This document shows, piece by piece, positions 31,773 through 40,050 of a stretch of DNA of 46,271 nucleotides. This DNA is from Mycolicibacterium llatzerense. Lineage in GTDB: Bacteria > Actinomycetota > Actinomycetes > Mycobacteriales > Mycobacteriaceae. Location: the NCBI RefSeq assembly GCF_000878195.1, contig NZ_JXST01000047.1, positions 1 to 46,271 of the forward strand, in the 5' to 3' direction. A model generated the notes under the pieces. It saw only the letters and a program-made list of their open reading frames with translations, did no database searches and had not been told where the DNA came from. The position numbers and the translations under genes were made by a program. The stretch's first letter is position 1, and the number at the start of each line of letters is the position of its first letter.

Positions 31773-33269
31773 GTGTTCACTCGCCGTAGTTTCCTGATCG
31801 CGTCTGCCGTCACGGGCGCGTCCACCCTCGCCGGGGTCGCCGCGTGCGGCAAGACGCCGTCCCCCGCCGCGGCAAGTGGCATCGACCAGAAGGCCGTCGC
31901 CGCCGCCGAGGCGGCCCGTCCGCACACCGGCCGCACCGTCTCCGTGGCACTGCGCCCGCAGCCGGCCACCGTCGACCTCGGCGGCGTCACCGTGCAGACC
32001 CTCGCGTACGGCGACCAGGTGCCCGGCCCGCTGATCCGCGCGTCGGTGGGCGACGACTTGGCAGTCCGCGTGTCCAACGGCCTCGACCATGACACGTCGT
32101 TGCACTGGCACGGCATCGCGCTGCGCAACGACATGGACGGCGCGTCGCCCGCGACACCGAACATCAAGCCGGGCAACGACTTCACCTACAACTTCTCCGT
32201 CCCGCACGCCGGCACCTACTGGGCGCATCCGCACACCGGGCTCGACGCGGACTACGGGCTGTACCTACCGGTGATCGTCGACGACCCGGCCGACCACGGC
32301 CGGTACGACGCGGAATGGATTGTGGTCCTTGATGACTGGACCTCAGGCGCCGGCAAGTCACCGCAGCAGATCTACGACGGCCTGCGCGCCATGGGCAACA
32401 TGGGCGGGCACGACATGAGCAGCATGGGCGACATGTCCATGGCGACGAGCGCGCTGCTCGGCGGCGACGCCGGTGACGTCAAGTACCCCTACTTCCTCGC
32501 CAACGGCCGCATTCCCACCGCACCAACAGTTTTCAATGCCAAGCCGGGACAACGAATTCGGCTGCGCATCATCAACGCCGGCGCCGACACCGCGTTCCGG
32601 GTAGCCCTGGCCGGGCATCGCATGACCGTCACGCACACCGACGGATTCCCGGTCGACCCGGTGGACGTGGACGCGCTGCTGCTGGGCATGGGCGAGCGCT
32701 ACGACGTCATCGTCACCGCGGGCGACGGGGTCTTCCCGTTGGTGGCAGCGGCCGAGGGCAAAGACGACGCCGCCCGCGCCATCCTGTCGACCGGCGCGGG
32801 CACCGCGCCGGAGCCCGCATTCCGGCCCAAGGAGCTGACCCAAAAGGTCGGCACCGTCGCCGATTTCACCGCCACCTCAGCCGTCGACCTTGGACCGCTC
32901 ACGCCGGACGTCACGCTGACCGCGGAACTCACCGGCTCGATGATGAAGTACGACTGGGGTATCAACGGGCGGTCGTTCGACAACCGGCAGGCACTGACCG
33001 TCCGTCAGGGCCGGCGCGCCACCATGACCTTCACCAACTCGACGACCATGTGGCATCCCATGCACCTGCACGGGCACACCTTCCAGGTGCTGCAGGCCAA
33101 TGAAGGTGCAGTCCGGCGCGGCCCACGCAAGGACACGCTGATCGTGCTACCCAAGCAGAAGGTGACCGTCGCGCTCATCGCGGACAACCCCGGCGAATGG
33201 ATGCTGCACTGCCACAACGCCTATCACCAGGAGGCTGGCATGATGACGACGCTCAACTACACGAGCTGA
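31773..33269 (+). CDS. mmcO: Multicopper oxidase, Tat-exported lipoprotein (MmcO-like)
   Basis: 498 residues. The N-terminus has a twin-arginine signal (TRRSFLIASAV) and a lipobox ending at Cys25 (GVAAC), so it is probably exported folded and lipid-anchored. Copper ligands of the three-domain fold are in HWHG (His111, His113), AHPH (His152, His154), HPMHLHGH and HCHNAYHQEAGM near the C-terminus. A Met-rich loop (MGNMGGHDMSSMGDMSM) is typical of cuprous oxidases. It protects against copper by oxidising Cu(I). The GTG at 31773 is used because the longer frame would put codons across the RicR box. It sits between Rv3032-like and Rv3034c-like genes, not the usual place of mmcO. Confidence 0.93.
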   Translation: MFTRRSFLIASAVTGASTLAGVAACGKTPSPAAASGIDQKAVAAAEAARPHTGRTVSVALRPQPATVDLGGVTVQTLAYGDQVPGPLIRASVGDDLAVRVSNGLDHDTSLHWHGIALRNDMDGASPATPNIKPGNDFTYNFSVPHAGTYWAHPHTGLDADYGLYLPVIVDDPADHGRYDAEWIVVLDDWTSGAGKSPQQIYDGLRAMGNMGGHDMSSMGDMSMATSALLGGDAGDVKYPYFLANGRIPTAPTVFNAKPGQRIRLRIINAGADTAFRVALAGHRMTVTHTDGFPVDPVDVDALLLGMGERYDVIVTAGDGVFPLVAAAEGKDDAARAILSTGAGTAPEPAFRPKELTQKVGTVADFTATSAVDLGPLTPDVTLTAELTGSMMKYDWGINGRSFDNRQALTVRQGRRATMTFTNSTTMWHPMHLHGHTFQVLQANEGAVRRGPRKDTLIVLPKQKVTVALIADNPGEWMLHCHNAYHQEAGMMTTLNYTS

Positions 33270-34007
33270 CTACCGAGAGCTCTTCTTGCGTTCGATGTCG
33301 GCCAATGCCCGGGCGAGTTCCTCGCGCTCGGCGGCCGAGGTCTCCCAGTCCAGCTTGCGGTTCCTGACCACCTTGGCCGGTGCACCGACGGCAATGGAGA
33401 AGTCCGGAATCTCGCCCTTGACCACCGCGTGGGCACCCAGCACGCAGCCGCGGCCGATGCTGGTGTTGCGCAGGATCGTCACCTTGGCGGCAACCCAGGT
33501 GTCCGGACCGATCCGCACCGGGCCCTTGACGATGCCCTGGTCCTTGATCGGCAGCTCCATGCTGTCCATCTTGTGGTCGAAGTCGCAGACGTAGCACCAG
33601 TCGGCCATCAGCGCCGAATCGCCGAGCTCGATGTCCAGGTAGGTGTTGATGACGTTGTCGCGGCCCAGCACCACCTTGTCGCCGAATCGCAGCGACCCCT
33701 CGTGACAGCGAATGGTGTTCTTGTCACCGATGTGGACCCAGCGGCCGATCTCCATCTGCGCCAGCTCGGGCGTGCACTGAATCTCCACGCCTTTGCCGAG
33801 GAACACCATGCCGCGCGTGATGATGTGCGGGTTGGCCAGCTTGAACTTGAGCAGACGCCAGTACCGCACGAGGTACCACGGGGTGTAGGCCTTGTTGTCG
33901 AGCACCCATTTCAGCGACTCGCGGGTGAGGAAGCGCGCCTGTCGCGGATCGCGCAACCGCGAACCCCGCCATCGTTTGTGAATCGGTGCGCCCCACATCG
34001 TCGTCAT
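33270..34007 (-). CDS. Hexapeptide-repeat acyltransferase (Rv3034c-like)
   Basis: 245-residue left-handed beta-helix acyltransferase. Imperfect hexapeptide repeats run from about residue 70 to 195 (VFLGKGVEIQ, IGRWVHIGDKNTIRC, VVLGRDNVINT, VRIGPDTWVAAKVTILRNTSIGRGCVLGAHAVVKGEI), ending FSIAVGAPAKVVRNR, the usual coenzyme A-binding end of this class. The M. tuberculosis homologue lies in the same place beside the methylglucose lipopolysaccharide genes, so acylation of that polymer is plausible but inferred. It abuts the mmcO stop with no gap, converging on it. Confidence 0.87.
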   Translation of the reverse strand: MTTMWGAPIHKRWRGSRLRDPRQARFLTRESLKWVLDNKAYTPWYLVRYWRLLKFKLANPHIITRGMVFLGKGVEIQCTPELAQMEIGRWVHIGDKNTIRCHEGSLRFGDKVVLGRDNVINTYLDIELGDSALMADWCYVCDFDHKMDSMELPIKDQGIVKGPVRIGPDTWVAAKVTILRNTSIGRGCVLGAHAVVKGEIPDFSIAVGAPAKVVRNRKLDWETSAAEREELARALADIERKKSSR

Positions 34008-34071
34008 GGCCGGAAAGCCTACGCGAGGCGAAATCGGACATTCGCCGGTCTCGGGCTAGTCTCGGGACTCG

Positions 34072-35391
34072 ATGTCTGCACACCGAATGCGCCGTCTTGC
34101 CGCCAGCACGGCCACTGTCGCCACCACCCTGCTGACCTCGGCGGCCGCCCTGACCATTGCCGGGTGTGGCAACACCGACTCCTGGGTCAAGGCCCATCCT
34201 TCGGACGGCTGGCCGGCACAGTACGGCGACGCCGCCAACAGCAGCTCGACCACGCTGGCCGGGGCAAGCAGCTTGAAGCAGGACTGGGCCCGGTCGGCCA
34301 AAGGCAACCTCGGCGCCCAGGTGATCCTCGGCTCCGGCAACTATCTGGCGATCAACGCGCAATCGGCCAACGGTTGCTCACTGATGGTCTGGGAAAGCGA
34401 CGAGCACGGCCGCCAGCGCTGGTGCACGCGCCTGTGGCAGGGCGGCGGAATGTCCAGCCCACTCTTTGATGGCTTCGACAACATGTACGTCGGGCAACCG
34501 GGCGCGATCATGTCGTTTCCGCCGACCCAGTGGATCCGGTGGCGCCAGCCGGTGATCGGAATGCCGACGACGCCGCGCATCCTGTCGCCCGGCCAGCTCC
34601 TGGTGGTGACGCATCTGGGCCAGGTGCTGGTGTTCGACGCGCACCGCGGCCAGACCATCGGCGCCCCGCTGGATCTGGTCAGTGGCGTCGATCCCGCCGA
34701 CTCGGCGCGCGGCCTCGCCGATTGCCAGCCCGCCAAAGCGGCCTGCCCCATCTCGGCGGCGCCCGCGTACTCCCCCGACACCGACATGGTGGTGCTGGGT
34801 CTGTGGCAGCCGGGCGCTGACGCCCCCGCCCTCGTCGGGCTGCGTTACCACGAGGGCCAGACGCCACTGCTCAGCCGCGAATGGACCAGCACCGCGGTCG
34901 GCGGCGGCCCGATCGCCAGCCCGGTGCTGTCGGCCGACGGCAAGACCGTCTACGTCAACGGCCGCGACCAGCACCTCTGGGCGCTGAACTCCGCCGACGG
35001 CAAGGCCAAGTGGTCCGTCAATCTGGGCTTCCAACCGCAGACGCCGCCGTCGGTGACGCCGGACGGTCTGGTGGTCGCGGGCGGCGGGCCGCAGAGCAAG
35101 CTCACCGCCGTCAAGGACAAGGGCGACAAGGGCGACGTGGCGTGGTCCCGCAACGACGTCGAGCCGCTGACGACGTCCACGCGCGCCGGTAGCGACGTCG
35201 GGTACGTCGTCGTCCGCGACGGTGATCACGGCCAGGCATTGCTGGTCTTCTCCCCCGCCGACGGCCACACCGTGAACAGCTACCCCCTGCCGGGTGCCAC
35301 CGGCTGGCCGGTCGGGGTGTCCGTCGGTCACGACAAGCGCGTCGTCACAGCGACCAGCGACGGTCAGGTCTACGCTTTCGCGCCTGCCTGA
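34072..35391 (+). CDS. PQQ-like beta-propeller lipoprotein (Rv3035-like)
   Basis: 439 residues with a lipoprotein signal (TTLLTSAAALTIAGC, lipidated Cys32) and a repeated beta-propeller: blades such as LVVTHLGQVLVFDAHRGQTIGAPL, YVNGRDQHLWALNSADGKAKWSVNLG and VTATSDGQVYAFAP carry the W-x-G/A-L-x-x-x-D-G-K pattern of PQQ-type repeats. No catalytic dehydrogenase residues are evident, so it is more likely a binding/scaffold protein at the cell surface. TAGTCT at 34057-34062 is a possible -10, giving a near-leaderless mRNA. Confidence 0.85.
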   Translation: MSAHRMRRLAASTATVATTLLTSAAALTIAGCGNTDSWVKAHPSDGWPAQYGDAANSSSTTLAGASSLKQDWARSAKGNLGAQVILGSGNYLAINAQSANGCSLMVWESDEHGRQRWCTRLWQGGGMSSPLFDGFDNMYVGQPGAIMSFPPTQWIRWRQPVIGMPTTPRILSPGQLLVVTHLGQVLVFDAHRGQTIGAPLDLVSGVDPADSARGLADCQPAKAACPISAAPAYSPDTDMVVLGLWQPGADAPALVGLRYHEGQTPLLSREWTSTAVGGGPIASPVLSADGKTVYVNGRDQHLWALNSADGKAKWSVNLGFQPQTPPSVTPDGLVVAGGGPQSKLTAVKDKGDKGDVAWSRNDVEPLTTSTRAGSDVGYVVVRDGDHGQALLVFSPADGHTVNSYPLPGATGWPVGVSVGHDKRVVTATSDGQVYAFAPA

Positions 35392-35396
35392 TCAGG

Positions 35397-35445
35397 GATT
35401 TGTGCACGAAAATCCGCGGCCAGCGCGGAAAATCGTGCACAAATC
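35397..35445. terminator. Long hairpin between convergent genes
   Basis: Outer arms GATTTGTGCACGA (35397-35409) and TCGTGCACAAATC (35433-35445) are perfect 13-bp complements. Inner arms TCCGCG and CGCGGA (35413-35418, 35424-35429) also pair, leaving a small A-rich internal loop. It fills nearly the whole 55-bp gap between the two converging stop codons. No T-run follows on either strand. Confidence 0.6.
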
Positions 35446-35446
35446 G

Positions 35447-36142
35447 CTAGGCCAGCATCGCGTCGACCGGGGCCCGGGGCACCGTCACCTGCACCGCACC
35501 GGCGGATTCCGGCAGCACCTGGCCCTGGCTGAAGAAGAAGATCAGCGAGTCGTTGGTGAGCGCGAAGTTCTGGTAGGTGTCGGGGTCCAGGCCGGCCGAC
35601 GGTGGCAGCAGCACCGGCTGTGCGGACTGTCTGACCAGTTCTCCTTGGACCATCGGCAGGATCACCGGAAACGGTTGTGCGCCAGGGGCGAACAGGGTGT
35701 CGATGGTGATCGGCTTGCGCTGGTTCTGGTCCCAGTTGAATGACTTGTAGAACGTCTGCGGGTGCGCACCACCGACGTCCTGGAACGTCTTGAACACCAC
35801 CGACTGGGTGCTGCGGTTCGGCGTCGTGGAGCTGTGCAGGGTCGCCGTGGTGTCCAACTCGTATGAGGTCTCGTGCGGCCCGGGCATCTTGGCGACGTTG
35901 ACGTACCCGTCACGCGTCTGCGTGATGTAGTCGACCACGGCCTGCTGATCCGGGTAGTCGATCGGGTAGCTGATGTTGAGCGCGTAGCCGCGTGAGGTGT
36001 CGCGAATCTGGCACATCCGCGAGCCGTCGACGACACCGGCCAGCTCCGCGCATTTCGGCGGGTTCGCGGCTGCCAGAGGCACGCCGAGCCAACCGACAGC
36101 GCCTGAAGCAGCGATCACTGCGGCGAGTACGGGAAGGCGCAT
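35447..36142 (-). CDS. Secreted TB22.2-like protein (Rv3036c-like, RsiV/DUF3298 type)
   Basis: 231 residues. A signal peptide covers about 1-27 (LPVLAAVIAASGAVGWLGVPLAAANP). The mature part has ISYPIDYPDQQAVVDYITQTRDGYVN, ATLHSSTTPNRSTQSVVFKTFQDVGGAHP and a C-terminal FALTNDSLIFFFSQGQVLPESAGAVQVTVP, the pattern of DUF3298/RsiV-like domains. Two cysteines near the N-terminus (about 31 and 44) could pair. GGAGGA before ATG 36142 is a good ribosome-binding site. Homologue TB22.2 is a secreted antigen; the function is unknown. Confidence 0.87.
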   Translation of the reverse strand: MRLPVLAAVIAASGAVGWLGVPLAAANPPKCAELAGVVDGSRMCQIRDTSRGYALNISYPIDYPDQQAVVDYITQTRDGYVNVAKMPGPHETSYELDTTATLHSSTTPNRSTQSVVFKTFQDVGGAHPQTFYKSFNWDQNQRKPITIDTLFAPGAQPFPVILPMVQGELVRQSAQPVLLPPSAGLDPDTYQNFALTNDSLIFFFSQGQVLPESAGAVQVTVPRAPVDAMLA

Positions 36143-36245
36143 CTGGTGAATCCTCCGGGGGATGAATGAATGGCGGCACATCGCCGCCGGTTCCAGCGTA
36201 CCTGTCAGCCCCACCCGGACCGGGCATGATCTGCGACCAGGTGGT

Positions 36246-37451
36246 TCAGCGCGATGGGCGGCAAATGAAGGCCGTCGGCCGGGCCGCGGCACCGGTCCCG
36301 ATCCGGGTGATCACCACCGACAGCTGCACACCCGACCGCTGGAGCTTCAGCTTGGACCGCAACGCATCCGGGTCGACGTCGACGCCGCGAATCAGGATCT
36401 CGACGGCCGACGCCCCATGCGCGGAGAGCGCCTGGCGCAGCCGCTTCTCGTTGAAGGCGATCTGCTCGACGACCTCGAATCCCCTTGTGCCGCTCGGTAA
36501 CTCGTCACCAGAAAGGTACGCGATCGCCGGGTCCAGCTGCCACAGGCCGTGCCGCGCCGCGTAGTGGCGGACCAGGCCGGCCCGCACCACCGCGCCATCG
36601 GGGTCGACGATCCACCGCCCGACGGGTGCGCAAGGGCAGTCATCGGGGTCCGTATCGGTGAATTCCTCGGCTACCCGGCCGGTTTTGTCCAGCACGGTGG
36701 CCCGGCGCGTGACCCCGGATGTGGTCAGCCCCGGCGACCACAAGCAGGCCTCCCGGACGCTGCCGGCCAGTGACGTGATCTGCACCTCGCCACGGAATCC
36801 CAGCTCGGCCAGCTGGCCGAAATCGACGCCGGGAGCGCACTTCACCACCAGGTCGCGGCCCTGGTACACCTCGAGCAGCTCGTCCAATGGCGGTGCATAG
36901 TCGCGGGGGTCGAACTTGCGGCGCCCGGAACTGCGCCGCGCCGGGTCGACGACCACGACCGCGTCCCGGGTCACCGGGCGCAGCGCGTCGGCGCGGCACA
37001 GCAGCGCATGGTCGCCCACGTTGTGCTGCGCCATGGCCAGACGGACCGCATCGAGGTCGCTGCCGATCAGAAGGGACGCCGATTCGCCCGAATCGCTCAG
37101 GGCGGCAAGCTCTGTCCCGACCGAACACGTCGCGTCGTGCACGACGCGGCCGGCCAGCCGGCGTGCGCGATGCACCGCGACGGCCCCGGCGGTGGCCTGC
37201 TGCAGCGCCTCGTCGGTGAACAGCCAGCCGGCCACGTCGCCGAGGTCGGCCAGTTTGGCGGCAGCGCGCCGGCGCAGCAGCACCGTCTCGACCAGCACCG
37301 CCGCGCGGTCGCCGAAACGCGAACGCGCCCAGGCGATGTCGGATACCCGATGGGCCTCGGTCAGCGGCCGGGCGGCCACCTCGACGAGCGCCTCCTGACC
37401 GGCTCCGGTCAGGTAGGCGACATCGTCGAGCGTGAAGGCGTAACCGCTCAC
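36246..37451 (-). CDS. Class I methyltransferase, THUMP-like (Rv3037c-like)
   Basis: 401 residues. SAM motif I is DATCSVGTE (106-114), and the catalytic-loop motif VVVDPARRSSGRRKFDP starts about residue 165, like the D/N-PP-x loop of RNA or amino-group methyltransferases. The C-terminal part ends in a small THUMP-like domain (FEVVEQIAFNEKRLRQAL...ILIRGVDVDP). Substrate unknown; RNA is more likely than sugar on motif grounds. GTG 37451. It is followed by the TB22.2-like gene after 103 bp, which contains that gene's ribosome-binding site. Confidence 0.8.
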   Translation of the reverse strand: MSGYAFTLDDVAYLTGAGQEALVEVAARPLTEAHRVSDIAWARSRFGDRAAVLVETVLLRRRAAAKLADLGDVAGWLFTDEALQQATAGAVAVHRARRLAGRVVHDATCSVGTELAALSDSGESASLLIGSDLDAVRLAMAQHNVGDHALLCRADALRPVTRDAVVVVDPARRSSGRRKFDPRDYAPPLDELLEVYQGRDLVVKCAPGVDFGQLAELGFRGEVQITSLAGSVREACLWSPGLTTSGVTRRATVLDKTGRVAEEFTDTDPDDCPCAPVGRWIVDPDGAVVRAGLVRHYAARHGLWQLDPAIAYLSGDELPSGTRGFEVVEQIAFNEKRLRQALSAHGASAVEILIRGVDVDPDALRSKLKLQRSGVQLSVVITRIGTGAAARPTAFICRPSR

Positions 37452-37491
37452 GTCGGGAGCGTCGAGTGCGTCAGGTCCGCCGGGGACACTG

Positions 37492-38517
37492 TCAGGACGG
37501 TTTGACCCCGGTGATCATCACGTTGTAGAACCAGCCCTTCGGCACCACGCGGCGCCACACGTTGGCGTCGAACCAGCTCAGCGTGGTCCAGCCGCCGAAA
37601 GCGAACTTGGCCCACTTGAAGCCGAGCTTGCCCTGGGGCACGGTCGACTCGAAGGTCCGCACCGGCCAGCCCAGCATGGCGGCGGTGAATTCCTCACTGG
37701 CGGTGGCGACTTCGACGGCACCGGCGTTGGTCGCCATGCGCTCCAGGTCTGCCGGATCGAAGGTGTGCAGGTCGACGATCCACTCCAGCGCCGCGGCGCG
37801 CGAGTTCTCGTCGAGCTCTTCCTGCGGACGGCGCCAGGACTCCAGCCCGGGCAGCTTCATGGCCGCGACGGTGGTCTTCCAGGTCAGGTCGGCCAGGCGA
37901 CGGGCGTAGAAGTTACCGACAGTGGTGGGCTCGCCGGCGAAGATGAACCGGCCGCCCGGCTTGAGCACCCGGACCACCTCGCGCAGCGACAGCTCGACAT
38001 CGGGGATGTGGTGCAGCACCGCGTGTCCGACGACCAGGTCGAAGGTGTTGTCCTCGTAAGGGATTCCCTCGGCGTCGGCGACGCGGCCGTCGATGTCCAG
38101 GCCGAGGGCCTGGCCGTTGCGGGTGGCCACCTTGACCATGCCCGGGGACAGGTCGGTGACCGAGCCACGGCGGGCGACGCCGGCCTGGATCAGGTTCAGC
38201 AGGAAGAAGCCGGTGCCACAGCCGAGCTCGAGGGCGCGGTCGTAGGGCAGCTCACGCTGGACCTCGTCGGGGACGATGGCGTCGAAGCGCCCGCGGGCGT
38301 AGTCGATGCACCGCTGGTCGTACGAGATCGACCACTTGTCGTCGTAGCTCTCGGCTTCCCAGTCGTGGTACAGGACCTGCGCCAGCTTGGTGTCGTGGCG
38401 TGCCGCCTCGACCTGCTCGGCGGTCGCGTGCGGGTTGGGTGCCTGGTCAACTACGTCGGACACCTGGGTGGCTGCCTCGGCTGCCGCGACCTCAGACGTC
38501 TGGTCGGTACTCGTCAT
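37492..38517 (-). CDS. SAM-dependent methyltransferase (Rv3038c-like)
   Basis: 341 residues: an N-terminal Ala/Glu-rich extension of about 50 residues, then a class I methyltransferase domain with ALELGCGTGFFL (about 95-106), FDLVVGHAVLHHIPDVELSLREVVRVLKPGGRFIFAGEP, and a C-terminal half of about 150 residues with a hydrophobic end (KFAFGGWTTLSWFDANVWRRVVPKGWFYNVMITG) that may bind membrane or lipid. The substrate is not known. Upstream of the Rv3037c-like gene by 40 bp on the same strand. Confidence 0.87.
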   Translation of the reverse strand: MTSTDQTSEVAAAEAATQVSDVVDQAPNPHATAEQVEAARHDTKLAQVLYHDWEAESYDDKWSISYDQRCIDYARGRFDAIVPDEVQRELPYDRALELGCGTGFFLLNLIQAGVARRGSVTDLSPGMVKVATRNGQALGLDIDGRVADAEGIPYEDNTFDLVVGHAVLHHIPDVELSLREVVRVLKPGGRFIFAGEPTTVGNFYARRLADLTWKTTVAAMKLPGLESWRRPQEELDENSRAAALEWIVDLHTFDPADLERMATNAGAVEVATASEEFTAAMLGWPVRTFESTVPQGKLGFKWAKFAFGGWTTLSWFDANVWRRVVPKGWFYNVMITGVKPS

Positions 38518-38587
38518 GCAGGTCAGCCTAACTGCCCGGTCACCGTGAGTTCACATCCACGGTTCTGTACATGGATCGAGCAGCGGT

Positions 38588-39250
38588 TCAGCGAACCCCG
38601 AACGCTGCCTTTGCTGTGGCCAGCGCCTCGGGCGAGGAGTCCAGGAACCTGCGCGCCCATTGCTGCGCCTCGTCGTAGACGTGGTCGGGAGCCACCAATT
38701 GGTCGATCAGACCCAGGGACACCGCTTCCTCAGCGCCGGCGAACCGGCCGCTGAACACCAGGTCCTTGGCCCGGCTGTCGCCGACGGCCGCCGCCAGCCG
38801 CGCGGCAGCGCCTTCGGCCGGTGCCCGGCCGGACAGGATCTCCGTCGACCCGACCTTCACGTTGTCGCCGCTGATCCGCCAGTCGGCAGCCAGCGCCAGT
38901 GTCAGGCCACTGCCCAGTGCGTAGCCGGTAACGGCCGCGACGGTGGGCCGCGGGATGGCGGCGACGGCGTCGACCGCGGCACGGCACACCGCGCCCGCGA
39001 CGCGCGCTTCGGCCGCGTCGAGCGTGCTGGTCTCGTGGTCGTCGTCACCGGTGCAGAACACCTCGTGGCCGCCGTACACGATGACGGCGTTGACGTCGGA
39101 CCGCTGCCCCAGCTCCTCGGCGGCCGCCCCGATCTCCCGGCACATCTGGCGGGTCAGCGCGTTGAGCGGGGGCCTCGCCAGCAGCAGGGTGCCGATGCCG
39201 TCGGTGACGTGGACTTCGACAAATTCTGCGGCGAACTCTCGCTTCGTCAT
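38588..39250 (-). CDS. echA17: Enoyl-CoA hydratase/isomerase family protein (EchA17-like)
   Basis: 220-residue crotonase-fold protein. The oxyanion-hole segments are GHEVFCTGDD (about 61-70) and YALGSGLTLALAADWRI. The position of the first catalytic glutamate of classical hydratases (usually in GGGxE) is leucine here; the second acidic residue is kept in STEILSGRAPAEGAAARL. This may mean isomerase or other activity, or weak hydration; as I recall it, the M. tuberculosis protein has the same change. ATG 39250 overlaps the NUDIX stop; GTG 39253 is the alternative. Confidence 0.9.
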   Translation of the reverse strand: MTKREFAAEFVEVHVTDGIGTLLLARPPLNALTRQMCREIGAAAEELGQRSDVNAVIVYGGHEVFCTGDDDHETSTLDAAEARVAGAVCRAAVDAVAAIPRPTVAAVTGYALGSGLTLALAADWRISGDNVKVGSTEILSGRAPAEGAAARLAAAVGDSRAKDLVFSGRFAGAEEAVSLGLIDQLVAPDHVYDEAQQWARRFLDSSPEALATAKAAFGVR

Positions 39251-40050
39251 CACTGCGCCCTACCGCCGCGAGCGGCCTTGTAGCGCTCGGCGTCGAAGAA
39301 CTCGATGTCCCAGCTGCCCTCGCCCATGGTGAGCACGGGTTCGATCGGCTCGATCGTGCGCTCGTCCTTGAGCAGTTCGCCGACCGTGCGGCCGTCCAGC
39401 GAGCTGAGCTGGGTCCAGGTGGGCGGCAAGAGGAACGAATGCCCTTGCGCGAACTCCTGCAGCGCGGCTTCGGGCGTGCGCCAGGCGACGTGGTCACTCT
39501 CGGTGTTGTTGCCGTCGGCCCGCTGTCCGGCCGGCAGGGCGCCGACGAAGAAGAACGTGTCGTAGCGGCGGGTGCGTTCTTCCTTGGGAGTGATCCAGTT
39601 GGCCCACGGCCACAGCAGATCGGCGCGCAGCACCAGCTTCTCGCGGGCCAGGAACTCACCGAACGACAGCTCGCGGCTCTCGAGCGCGACCCGCGAGTCG
39701 TGGTACACGGAGCTGTCGGAGACGATGCCGTCCGGGTCATCGGCCGGCCCGGCGAACAGCACGCCGGACTCCTCGAAGGTCTCCCGGGCGGCGGCGCACA
39801 CCAGCGCGCCGGCCAGCACCGGGTCCACTCCGAACTTCTCGGCCCACCAGGTGCGGTCGGGTCCGGTCCAGGCGATGTCGGCGTCGCGGTCGCGCTCATC
39901 CACGCCACCGCCGGGGAACACCGTCATGCCGCCGGCGAATTCCATCGACATGGTGCGGCGCATCAAGAAGACCTCGATGCCAGGGGCACCGTCGCGCACC
40001 AGCATCACGGTCGCGGCCGGCCTCGGATGCAATGGGTCGGGTTCGGTCAT
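39250..40050 (-). CDS. NUDIX hydrolase (Rv3040c-like)
   Basis: 266 residues. The NUDIX signature is recognisable as ALVCAAARETFEESGVLF (REx2EExG intact), although the glutamate of the usual G-x5-E start is alanine. The N-terminal AATVMLVRDGAPGIEVFLMRRTMSMEFAGGMTVFPGGGVDERD and the length resemble the large NUDT19/acyl-CoA-diphosphatase-like NUDIX group rather than small MutT proteins. It may hydrolyse CoA derivatives, which would suit its coupling to echA17. AGGAGG precedes ATG 40050; its start overlaps the ABC ATPase stop by 4 bases. Confidence 0.87.
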   Translation of the reverse strand: MTEPDPLHPRPAATVMLVRDGAPGIEVFLMRRTMSMEFAGGMTVFPGGGVDERDRDADIAWTGPDRTWWAEKFGVDPVLAGALVCAAARETFEESGVLFAGPADDPDGIVSDSSVYHDSRVALESRELSFGEFLAREKLVLRADLLWPWANWITPKEERTRRYDTFFFVGALPAGQRADGNNTESDHVAWRTPEAALQEFAQGHSFLLPPTWTQLSSLDGRTVGELLKDERTIEPIEPVLTMGEGSWDIEFFDAERYKAARGGRAQ

